From Streptomyces sp. FIT100 (GTDB lineage: Bacteria; Actinomycetota; Actinomycetes; Streptomycetales; Streptomycetaceae), in NCBI RefSeq assembly GCF_024584805.1, contig NZ_CP075715.1, forward strand, positions 6,667,526 through 6,731,525: a stretch of 64,000 bases of DNA, read 5' to 3'. Below are positions 35,640 through 43,287 of this stretch, piece after piece; the stretch's first letter is position 1; every line of letters starts with the position of its first letter. Position numbers and translations under genes: made by a program. The notes below the pieces were generated by a model, which ran no database searches, was not told the DNA's origin, and was given only the letters and a program-made list of their open reading frames with translations.

Positions 35640-36910
35640 ACACCGTGAGACCGGGGGAGCGTCGCTGCCACTCCGACACCGCCTGCGCAGGACCGGAAGC
35701 AGTCCGTGCGCTGGCGGAGGAGTTCGTGACCTTGCATCACCGCGAGCATCCCGAGGCCGGCTCCGCCGACCGGAGGCTGGCGGAGGTGGCCGCGGAGATC
35801 TCGCGCACCGGGACGTACACGCACACGGCGCGGGAACTGGACTTCGGGGCCAAGGTCGCCTGGCGCAACAGCGTGCGCTGCATCGGCCGTCTGTACTGGC
35901 AGTCGCTGATCGTGCGCGATCGGCGGAAGGTGGACAGCGCCGACGAGATCGCTCAAGAACTCGTCCGGCATCTGCGCCAGGCCACCAACGGCGGACGGAT
36001 ACGTCCGTGCGTCACCGTCTTCGCCCCGGAGCTTCCCCGGCAGCCGGCCCCCCGCGTATGGAACGACCAAGTCGTGCGCTACGCGGGCTACACACGCTCC
36101 GACGGCTCGGTCCTCGGCGACCCGGTGAGCGTCGAGATCACGGCCGCCGCACGGAATCTGGGCTGGCCCGGTGGTCCGGGCACCCCTTTCGACGTACTGC
36201 CTCTCATCGTGCACGGACGCGAAGACAAGCCACGGTGGTTCGAACTGCCGGACTCCGCCGTGCTCCAGGTGCCGATCGAACACCCCGAGTACGGGTGGTT
36301 CGCCAGGCTGGGGGCGCGCTGGTACGCGGTGCCGGTCGTCTCCGGGATGCGACTGGAGATCGGCGGCGTACGCTACCCGCTCGCCCCTTTCAACGGCTGG
36401 TACATGGGCACCGAGATCGGTGCCCGCAACCTGGCTGACACCGACCGCTACAACCTGCTGCCCGGTATCGCCCGCCGACTGGGCCTGGACACTTCCCACG
36501 ACCGCTCGTTGTGGAAGGACCGCGCACTGGTGGAGCTGAACATCGCCGTGCTCCACTCCTTTGAGAAGGCAGGGGTCACCATCAGCGATCACCACACCGA
36601 ATCGCGCCACTTCCTGACGCACATCGCTCGCGAGGAACGGGCCGGGCGAGGTGTCGGCGCCGACTGGTCGTGGATCGTGCCGCCCGTCTCCAGCGCCGCC
36701 ACCCCCGTGTTCCACCGCTACTACGACACTGAACAGCGCTACCCGGCATTTGTCGGCCAACCGAAGGCACCGACCGACAACGCCTGCTTCTCCCCGCACC
36801 CTGCCCGAGAGGACACCACCGACGGGACGGGCAGGACAGGCGGTTCAGGCGGTTCAGGCGGTCCCGACGACGCCTTGCTCGACGACACCGGAAACACCCA
36901 CGACGGCTGA
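35636..36910 (+). CDS. nos: Nitric oxide synthase oxygenase (bacterial NOS)
   Basis: About 424 residues; converts L-arginine to citrulline and NO using heme, a pterin and an external reductase. Signatures: AWRNSVRCIGRLYW with heme-ligand C82; PFNGWYMGTEIGARN with arginine-binding E260; ADWSWIVPPVSS at 342-353 with Trp residues of the pterin pocket. It is oxygenase-only, as in other bacteria. GTG 35636 overlaps the exporter stop; GTG 35645 is alternative. A 50-residue Gly/Asp-rich tail after residue 375 is unusual compared with Bacillus enzymes. In Streptomyces, NOS in a cluster supplies NO for nitration (thaxtomin TxtD). Here no TxtE-like P450 is near. Confidence 0.93.
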   Translation: MNTVRPGERRCHSDTACAGPEAVRALAEEFVTLHHREHPEAGSADRRLAEVAAEISRTGTYTHTARELDFGAKVAWRNSVRCIGRLYWQSLIVRDRRKVDSADEIAQELVRHLRQATNGGRIRPCVTVFAPELPRQPAPRVWNDQVVRYAGYTRSDGSVLGDPVSVEITAAARNLGWPGGPGTPFDVLPLIVHGREDKPRWFELPDSAVLQVPIEHPEYGWFARLGARWYAVPVVSGMRLEIGGVRYPLAPFNGWYMGTEIGARNLADTDRYNLLPGIARRLGLDTSHDRSLWKDRALVELNIAVLHSFEKAGVTISDHHTESRHFLTHIAREERAGRGVGADWSWIVPPVSSAATPVFHRYYDTEQRYPAFVGQPKAPTDNACFSPHPAREDTTDGTGRTGGSGGSGGPDDALLDDTGNTHDG

Positions 36911-37048
36911 CCGCCACTGGTCGAGCGGCGCGATGGGTGCCTCCGTCGCGTGTTCGGACTGCGGCCCATGGCAGTGGCATCACGGGCAGTGGACGGCGGA
37001 GCCGACCACACCGCATCAACGGGAAGACCGGCACGTGGCACGGCCGAC

Positions 37049-38134
37049 TCAGAACCTGCCGCGCTCGTTCCTGGGCGCGGCCTTCGGCGTGCCGCCCCGG
37101 GAACCGGCCTCGTCCGCCCTGGTCCCTCCGCCGGCGGCGACGGTAGGCTCCTTCCCGCCCGGCGCCGTCCGGCCGCGTGATGGCAGGGAGACCGCGATCA
37201 GACCGCCGAGTAGCAGCGCTGCCCCGCAGGCTGCCACAGCGCCCGGCCGCTCACCCAGCAACGCGACGCCCAGCACTGCTGCGACCAGCGGTTCGCCGAG
37301 ACTCAGTGTGCCCGCGGTGGCAGCGCTGATCCGGGTGACACCGCGGGCGAAAAGGAGATAGCCCAGCGCGGTCGTGCCCAGTGCCAGCCAGCCGATCAGC
37401 AGCACCGCACGCGGCGCCCCCAGACCGCCGGGCCTCGCAACCAGCCACGGTGACAGAAGAACCCCGGCACACAGCACGCTCATCGGCGCCGCAGCCGTGG
37501 TATCAGCACCGCGCCGGGCGAGTTGCTTGGTGGCCGCGATGTAGGTACCGAAGCTGCCGCCTGACGCGATGCCGAGCAGCACGCCGGTCACATCCACCTG
37601 AGCGGCCGCGTCCGGCACCAGCAGCAACCCGATGCCCGCAAGCGAACAGGCGGTGCCGCACCACCCGGCCGCGGAGGCACGCTCACGCTCGAACCACCAC
37701 GCCCAGAGCCCAGTGATCACTGGCACGGTCCCGAAGGTCACCGCCGTGGCCAGTGCGGCCCCCGTACGTTCCACCGCCTCCAAGAAGCAGACCTGGAAGG
37801 CAGCGGTCACCAGTACGCCGGCCAGCATCCACCACCGGGCCGCAGGCCGCCACAGCGTACGCAGCCCCGCGGCCCGCACGGTGAACAGGCCCAGCACCGC
37901 CCCGCCCAGCAGCATTCGGCACGCCCCCAGGCTCACGAGAGAGACCTCGGCATCGGCGACGAGCTGTGCGGGCCCCACGGTGCCCCACAGAACCGCCGCC
38001 GCCAGGACATGCACGATGCCGCTGAACCGGGCGTCCACGCCGGCCGTACCCTTCGTCTCCACATGCCGGGCAGGAACCACAGGACGGTCCGCGGTCCGGC
38101 TGCCGCCCGAGCTCCGAGGACTCCTGCCGTTCAC
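37049..38134 (-). CDS. EamA/DMT family transporter
   Basis: The 361-residue membrane protein has ten hydrophobic segments in two EamA repeats (LAAAVLWGTVGPAQLV; GTYIAATKQLARRGAD; GVTRISAATAGTLSLGEPLVAAVLG). Members export amino acids and small metabolites. It converges with NOS, leaving 138 bases between the stops. The long N-terminal 35 residues look non-helical, so a later start near GVDARFSGIVHV is possible. Probably the right edge of the NOS cluster. Confidence 0.87.
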   Translation of the reverse strand: MNGRSPRSSGGSRTADRPVVPARHVETKGTAGVDARFSGIVHVLAAAVLWGTVGPAQLVADAEVSLVSLGACRMLLGGAVLGLFTVRAAGLRTLWRPAARWWMLAGVLVTAAFQVCFLEAVERTGAALATAVTFGTVPVITGLWAWWFERERASAAGWCGTACSLAGIGLLLVPDAAAQVDVTGVLLGIASGGSFGTYIAATKQLARRGADTTAAAPMSVLCAGVLLSPWLVARPGGLGAPRAVLLIGWLALGTTALGYLLFARGVTRISAATAGTLSLGEPLVAAVLGVALLGERPGAVAACGAALLLGGLIAVSLPSRGRTAPGGKEPTVAAGGGTRADEAGSRGGTPKAAPRNERGRF

Positions 38135-38311
38135 GCGTTCACGCTGACGAGTGGTCGCATCGTGCGCTCATAGCGGGAGGCTCCCCAATACCAGGCAGTG
38201 TCAAGCAGGTTCAGTTGTCACCTTTGCCCACATCACCACCGTGGCGCAGGTCCGCACGGTCAACGGTGGTCTTCCAGCAGAAATAGGAGCCGTTGTCCGC
38301 CCGAGGTCTCA

Positions 38312-38440
38312 CGGCGGGGCTACGACGGCGGTAAGAAGATCAACGGCAAGTGCCGGCACGTCATCACGGACTGCCTCGGCCTGCTCCTGATGGTGCTGGT
38401 GACAGCCGCCAACGTCACCGACCGGCGCGGCGATGCGTTC
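38312..38440 (+). mobile_element. IS5-type transposase fragment
   Basis: The frame reads RRGYDGGKKINGKCRHVITD and then LGLLLMVLVTAANVTDRRG, the central DDE region of IS5-family transposases (usually GYDGGKKxxGRKRHIxVDTLGLL). Both ends are missing. Confidence 0.8.
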
Positions 38441-38626
38441 ACCGGTACGCACGGTGGCTCGGCTGTACGGGCTTGAGCCGGTCAGCCGCCAGGACACGCA
38501 GCGAGGGCGCGAGAATGCGGCCACGCTGGTGTCTGGCTTCGATGTACAGCCCGGTGAAGATGGCGTCGCCCTCATACGACGGGACCAGGCAGGTGTGATG
38601 GACGACGACGGTCTCGTCGCAGTATC

Positions 38627-38880
38627 GCCGCGTCCAGCAAGAACGACCGGTACTCGACCAACCTGCAGGTCGTGATCGACGCCAACAGCCGCCTGGTCGT
38701 GGCGATCGGCCGGCCGCTGCCCGGCAGCCGCAACGACTGCCGGGCCTTCACGGAGTCCGGGATCGACCGGGCCTGCCGCGGAAACCCCGACCATCGCCGA
38801 TGGTGGCTATCAGGGCACCGGCCTACTCATCCCGCACCGCAAACGACGCGGTCCAGACACACTTCAGCCCTCGGCAGGAG
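38627..38880 (+). mobile_element. DDE_Tnp_4-type transposase fragment with frameshift
   Basis: SSKNDRYSTNLQVVIDANSR, LVVAIGRPLPGSRNDCRAF and, after a shift near 38785-38792, TIADGGYQGTGLLIPHRKRR. This is the C-terminal half of a DDE transposase of the IS5-superfamily (DDE_Tnp_4). It belongs to a different element from the fragment at 38312. Confidence 0.8.
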
Positions 38881-38906
38881 GTGAAGACTCCTTACGACCC
38901 TCGAGG

Positions 38907-39480
38907 GTGCTCCGGTGGCCGCGTACCGTGGCCGCCGCTATGGGACTCACCCTCCTCACGGGGCTGCTCCAAGTAATCCTTCTGCCCGCAACGCCCGCAG
39001 CCGCGGCGCCACCCGTCAACAAGATGGCCACCTGGAACACCTGGGACGGCAAGGTCGACACCCTCGAAGAGGTTCCTGGCCTGATCAAGGACCACAACCT
39101 TGACCTGGTGGCTCTCCAGGAAGTAGCCGATGGGAACTCCTTGGCAAGGAGCCCGCAGTTGAATTCGACGTCGCCAGCCGCAGCCCGAGCGGACTTCGCG
39201 TAGGAAACTGGCGCATCGAGGAGTTCCACTGGGACGACGACATCACCGTCTACCGCATCCGCACGGGCTCGAACCGCCGAAGTATCGCCATCGCCACCCG
39301 TCATGGCGCCGAGTTCCACGATGACCTGCACGTGGTTCAGGTACGCGACGACGAATCCGGAAAGTCTTTCCCCGCGCTCGGGATCAAGCTCGGCGGAAAC
39401 TGGTACTACTCCATCCACGCCTCCAGCGCGCCGAAGCGGGCGGATAACAACGCAGACGTGCTCGTCGAGGACATCTCCCT
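38907..39480 (+). pseudogene. Secreted EEP-family nuclease (CdtB-like) pseudogene
   Basis: A signal peptide (RWPRTVAAAMGLTLLTG... PAAAAPPVN) is followed by KMATWNTWDGKVDTLEEVPG and DLVALQEVA, the start of an endonuclease/exonuclease/phosphatase domain with its metal-binding Glu. After a shift near 39125-39145 the other frame continues LGKEPAVEFDVASRS, NWRIEEFHWDDDITVYRIRT, ALGIKLGGNWYYSIHASSAP. This resembles secreted CdtB/DNase I-like proteins of actinobacteria. The C-terminal third, with catalytic His, is lost at about 39480. Confidence 0.72.
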
Positions 39481-39660
39481 GCTCTCGTCCGTCATCGTGA
39501 CGAACAGCGGCAGCATCGCGGTGAGGACGCAGAGGGCGAACGCGATTCGCGCGTAGCGGCTGGCCTTCAGCACCTCGTGGTTGTACGACCTGTCGACGAG
39601 CATGAGCTGAAGGCTGCCGCACCAGAGCACGGCGCTCGGGTCTGCCGCAACCTCTTTCTC
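39481..39660 (-). pseudogene. Remnant of a membrane protein
   Basis: Reading leftwards, LWCGSLQLMLVDRSYNHEVL then YARIAFALCVLTAMLPLFV gives a natural-looking end of a membrane protein. No N-terminus or family could be recognised. It abuts the truncated EEP pseudogene head-on, so a deletion joined the two. Confidence 0.35.
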
Positions 39661-39682
39661 CGCGAGAGCCGGAGAAAGAGGT
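39650..39682. terminator. 12-bp perfect stem-loop
   Basis: ACCTCTTTCTCC (39650-39661) and GGAGAAAGAGGT (39671-39682) pair perfectly around a 9-base loop. Could be a terminator or the remnant end of a mobile element. Confidence 0.45.
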
Positions 39683-39989
39683 CTTGATAAGGGATTGGGT
39701 TGACTGTGCAACGGAAGGCGCGGTTTACCTTCCGCGTGCCGGCGGAATTCAACACGTTCACGGGGTAGCCGTTGGACGGCTATTGCCAACCGGTCTTTCT
39801 GGCCTGACTGTTGGAAAGTGCCGACTGAACAGAGTCTGGCGCGCACATTTCGCGAGTCCTGCACGCAGGCTGCTGCCCCGCCGCACCCCGCAGGGGGGAA
39901 AGGCCGTACACATCCACCGCACCACGACGTCCCCCGGCCCGCTGGTGTCCCTGGTAGGAGTAGGCGGACCGGAGGTGAAGGGAATCATC

Positions 39990-40547
39990 ATGCACTTCAC
40001 CCGCCCCCGATCGGTCCGTGGACCGGCCGCAGCACTGGCCGTCCTCACCCTCGGCGCCGCGCTGGTCGCCGCGCCGCCGGCCTCCGCCCAGCCCCAGGCC
40101 CTCGTCTGCAACCTGAACGAATTCGAGATGCACATTGCCGGCAACGGCAACGCCACCGGCAGCGCTTCGGGGTCGTGCCAGTCGCCGCTGCAGCCCGACA
40201 TCAGCCGCGTCGATATCGCGATGGAGGGCACCGGCTCCTTCAACAACTTCACCGCCACCAGCGACACCCGCGATGTGTTGACCTTCAGGGACGACGGCAA
40301 CAACATCGTGGCCAGCGTCGAGGCCACCGAGCGACGCACGTACGTCGGACCCACCGGCCCGATCGTCGAAGCCGGCCAAGCCGGCGCCCTGAGCGGCGAA
40401 CCGTTCACCGGCTGCACCGCAGTGGAAGCCGGCACTGCCACCCGCAGCGCAGCCGACAACGCGATCGCCATCGTGGAGGGAGTCGACGACGATATCCCTG
40501 ACCTCGATATGGGATTCAACGCCTGCCCGGAGGAGGGGGCGGAGTGA
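39990..40547 (+). CDS. Secreted protein of unknown function
   Basis: A 185-residue protein with a Sec signal peptide (RPRSVRGPAAALAVLTLGAA, cleavage after PASAQ about residue 32). The mature part has four Cys (VCNLNEF, SGSCQSP, FTGCTAV, NACPEEG), possibly two disulfides, and beta-rich sequence (TSDTRDVLTFRDDGNNIVAS). I do not recognise the family. GGAGGTGAAGGG sits 10-20 bases before ATG 39990. It is isolated between pseudogenes but shows normal codon use, so it appears functional. Confidence 0.75.
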   Translation: MHFTRPRSVRGPAAALAVLTLGAALVAAPPASAQPQALVCNLNEFEMHIAGNGNATGSASGSCQSPLQPDISRVDIAMEGTGSFNNFTATSDTRDVLTFRDDGNNIVASVEATERRTYVGPTGPIVEAGQAGALSGEPFTGCTAVEAGTATRSAADNAIAIVEGVDDDIPDLDMGFNACPEEGAE

Positions 40548-40691
40548 TGTGGAACGGGATCCGGCGTTAGCCTCGCGTTTTCCCTTGGGGTGAGGGCGGT
40601 CGCCGTGCCGTGAACGCGAAAGTGTCTCCTGATCGGGGACGATGAGACTTGTCGAGGGTCTCTGCTGTCTCGGTTGGAAGGCACTTTCTGC

Positions 40692-40823
40692 GTGGATGTG
40701 GCGGTGTTCGTGGAGCGGACGGCTCGCGACCACGAGGTCTGGTTGATCACGAACGGGGCCTCTCGCCTGCAACGACTCAAGCCGAGTCTCAGCGGCCTGG
40801 AACGGCACTTCGCGAGGGTGTGA
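40692..40823 (+). pseudogene. HAD-superfamily hydrolase fragment
   Basis: 44 codons from GTG 40692 read ARDHEVWLITNGASRLQRLK, SLSGLERHFARV. This matches the motif II region of HAD hydrolases (VWLVTNGxxxxQRxKLxxSGLxxyF). Both ends are missing. Confidence 0.6.
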
Positions 40824-41347
40824 CGCCTGATCTGCGACGCACTAGCCACTCTGTGATCTGGGTCTCTCTTTCGCCGCAAGGGCGACGGCGCTCTGATCTC
40901 TTTAGGTCCTCACTGCATCCGGCTGCATCCTTCTCGATACAGCTCGATCCCGCTGTGTCCTGCTGCGGCGTTCCCAATTCAGAGTTCATACGGTTGCACT
41001 CTCCTCGTTGCGGCTTCTAGGTTCTTCTCTGTAAGTCGATTTGATTCTTCCGCAGAGAGGGAGGCGACGCCTCATGGTGAAGACGGGATCGTTTGGTGAC
41101 CTCGAATACTCTACTGACGAGTGAGTGCCAACTCGACTCGTTGCCTCTCCGGTGGGGGAGTGGGGAGTGGGGAGTGGGAATCCCTGGGAGGGATTGTCGA
41201 TGCTGAATTCTCCCTTCCGCGGGCTACTGCTTCCAGATCGGTGTAAGTCTCCGCAGTTTCGGGATCCTATTCCCTTCTCTCCGGTACTCCCCGGACAGTC
41301 ATTTTCTGGCTATAGCCCGGCGCCTCGTCTTGTGCCTGTGAATCCAT
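40824..41347. other. Lower-GC stretch, no confident gene
   Basis: Noticeably richer in T and A than neighbouring DNA, suggesting foreign origin. The only neat frame is a 16-codon one at 41074-41124 (MVKTGSFGDLEYSTDE) with GGGAGG 12 bases upstream; it may be the head of a lost gene or a peptide gene. A short GGGGAGTGGGGAGTGGGAA repeat lies at about 41155-41179. Confidence 0.4.
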
Positions 41348-41470
41348 CTAGAACTGCGCGCGCTCGCGGCGGAGTGCCTTCACTTCCTTTTCGAGCTTCG
41401 GCGCCAGCGGTAGAACATTCCGCTACTGATGGTGTGGGCGTCCCACTGCTGCTCCAACTCGGCTAGCGTG
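41348..41470 (-). mobile_element. IS3-like OrfA (HTH/coiled-coil) remnant
   Basis: Reading leftwards, LEQQWDAHTISSGMFYRWRR then, shifted, PKLEKEVKALRRERAQF and TAG at 41348-41350. HTH followed by a Leu/Arg-rich coiled coil resembles the end of IS3-type OrfA. Identification is tentative because the piece is short. Confidence 0.35.
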
Positions 41471-41561
41471 TCGGCCTTCTGGGCGGGCTGGGCTTCCTTG
41501 GGTCAGGTGTTCGTGGCCGGGATAAACGTCGCCTGAACTTGTCTTTCCGTGCGGGCTGCTT

Positions 41562-41714
41562 GGGTCGATCATTCTCGAAGCGGGCGGGTCCGTCGTCACG
41601 CTGGCCCGATGGCTCGACCACTACGCCCACTTCATGCCCGAGGCCGGCGGCAAGGGGCGGACAGTCATCGACACCCTGCTCGGCACAAGTCCCAAGAGCG
41701 TCACGGCAGCCTGA
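41562..41714 (+). pseudogene. Tyrosine recombinase tail (second copy)
   Basis: The frame reads IILEAGGSVVTLARWLDH, then YAHFMPEAGGKGRTVIDTLL and ends TGA 41712-41714. This is the extreme C-terminus of a phage/ICE integrase with catalytic Tyr, but with an internal deletion removing the segment between WLxH and YAHF. It is of a different subtype from the remnant at 19594. Confidence 0.75.
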
Positions 41715-41732
41715 GATCTCCGCCGCCTCATG

Positions 41733-41767
41733 AGCGGGTGGCACGGCATTGCGCTGTGTCACCCGCT
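41733..41767 (+). terminator. Stem-loop after integrase remnant
   Basis: AGCGGGTGgCACgGC / GCtGTGtCACCCGCT hairpin followed by TTTC. Looks like the former integrase's rho-independent terminator. Confidence 0.6.
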
Positions 41768-41989
41768 TTCGCATGCTCGCCCCACTCGACAACACGCTGA
41801 GTGACGATTTGGCTGTGAGATTCGGGTGCAGTGGACGGACGTGGGACATGAGTAGCGGCGGTTGCTGAAGGCGGTGCCTCGCTCCCCAACGCCGCGTATT
41901 CTGCCCAGATTCTCGCCAGCAGGTGGAGAGGACTCCAGGTGATCATTTGTAAATGGGAAGGTGATCGACTGCCACTTGCTCGCCGGTCG

Positions 41990-43141
41990 CTACAGCCAGT
42001 CCTTGCGCTTGAAGACCACGTACAGGCTCGCGCACACCACCGCCATCAGCACCACCGCGAACGGATACCCGCCCGCCCAGTGCAGCTCCGGCATGTTGTC
42101 GAAGTTCATGCCGTAGATCGTTCCCACCAGTGTGGGTGCGAAGAGAATGGCCGCCCAGGACGAGATCTTCTTGATCTCCTCGTTCTGCTCGAAGCCCGCC
42201 TCCGCCAGCGCCCGCATCTCCGCGTTCTGCTGTTGCGTCACCAGGGTCGAGTTGACCGTGAGGATGTCCGCGAGGGCCTGGCGGAAGCCGTCGACGCGCT
42301 CGCTGGTGTGGGTGACGTGGTCGGCGACGTCGCGGAGGTAGCGCTGGAGTTCCTCGTCCGTGCCGTATTTGGCGAAGCCCGCCATCAAGGCGTGGAGCAT
42401 GCCGACCAGGGGGCGGGTGGCGCGCTGGAACTCGACCATTTCGCGGGCGAGTTCGTAGATGCGGCGGGAGACGGCGGGGTCGCCGCCGAAGACCTCGGTC
42501 TCGATCTCGTCGATGTCGATCTGGACGCCCGCCACGACGGGGGCGTAGCCGTCGACGACCGCGTCGAGGATGGCGTACAGGACCGCTTCGGGGCCGAGGG
42601 CGAGGAGCTCCGGGGTGGACTCCATGCGGCGGCGGACCGCCGAGAGGTCGGGGGCCGCTCCGTGGCGGACCGTGATGACGAAGTCGCGGCCGACGAAGAC
42701 GTGGAGCTCGCCGAAGTCGACCTCCTCCTGGGCGTCGAGGTAGCGCGCGGCGCGCAGGACGACGAAGAGGGTGTCGCCGTAGCGTTCCAGCTTGGGGCGC
42801 TGGTGGGCCTCCATCGCGTCCTCGACGGCCAGTTCGTGGAGATCGAACTCCTCGGCCAGCGACAGCAGTTCGGCCTCGGTCGGGCGGTGCAACCCGATCC
42901 ACGCCATTCCGCAGGGCTGCTCGCGCAGCTCCCGGAACGTCTCGGCGAGCGAGTCGGGGGTCGAGACACGGCGGCCGTCGCGGTAGAGGGCGGCCTGGGC
43001 GATGCTGCCCTGGTCCTTCTGCACGGGAGCGGCGGGCGGCGCCTCGGCCGGGGCGGGGCGGGCCGGCGGGGCGGGGGCCGGGCGGCGGCGCCAGGCGTGT
43101 TTCTTCGCGCGCGAAGCGGTTCTCATGCGGCGGTCGGACAT
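41990..43141 (-). CDS. corA: CorA-type magnesium/cobalt transporter
   Basis: The 383-residue protein has a large cytoplasmic domain (WIGLHRPTEAELLSLAEEFD; YEL-AREMVEFQRATRPLVGML helices) and two C-terminal membrane helices with the diagnostic YGMNFDNMPEL pore motif between them, ending in KRKDWL. It forms a pentameric Mg2+ channel in the cell membrane. ATG 43141 (MSDRRMRT) is preceded by GGGAGGTGA; the longer upstream frame is not used. The first 45 residues are Ala/Pro-rich and probably disordered. First intact housekeeping-like gene after the debris zone. Confidence 0.93.
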   Translation of the reverse strand: MSDRRMRTASRAKKHAWRRRPAPAPPARPAPAEAPPAAPVQKDQGSIAQAALYRDGRRVSTPDSLAETFRELREQPCGMAWIGLHRPTEAELLSLAEEFDLHELAVEDAMEAHQRPKLERYGDTLFVVLRAARYLDAQEEVDFGELHVFVGRDFVITVRHGAAPDLSAVRRRMESTPELLALGPEAVLYAILDAVVDGYAPVVAGVQIDIDEIETEVFGGDPAVSRRIYELAREMVEFQRATRPLVGMLHALMAGFAKYGTDEELQRYLRDVADHVTHTSERVDGFRQALADILTVNSTLVTQQQNAEMRALAEAGFEQNEEIKKISSWAAILFAPTLVGTIYGMNFDNMPELHWAGGYPFAVVLMAVVCASLYVVFKRKDWL

Positions 43142-43287
43142 CCTGGTCACCTCCCGGGCGGTCGGCCTCGGAGCAGGATATCCGCGACTGCTCGCTCCGG
43201 CATGGTGTAGCGGCATGCCCAGGAGAAGGGCTGGAGGATTTCCCTTGCGGACAGTTCCTGTCCGCAAGGGCGAGTAGCGTGCCCGGC

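Larger units (their letters stand above)
20019..38134. other. Candidate nitric-oxide-synthase biosynthetic gene cluster (overall extent)
   Basis: Fifteen or more intact genes in several coupled operons: M24 hydrolase, PLP enzyme, HpaB-type monooxygenase and FMN reductase (minus strand); AraC regulator, amide synthetase, MFS (plus); DUF1152 protein (minus); STM4012 radical SAM, GTP cyclohydrolase I, small unknown protein, LOG-like, Nudix, MFS and NOS (plus); EamA exporter (minus). Bordered by mobile-element debris on both sides. Treating them as one cluster is an inference from spacing, exporters, the regulator and the NOS/pterin pairing. Confidence 0.6.

Noticed and set aside
41939..43210. 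423-codon plus-strand frame
   Set aside because: Antisense of corA, low complexity, no family features.
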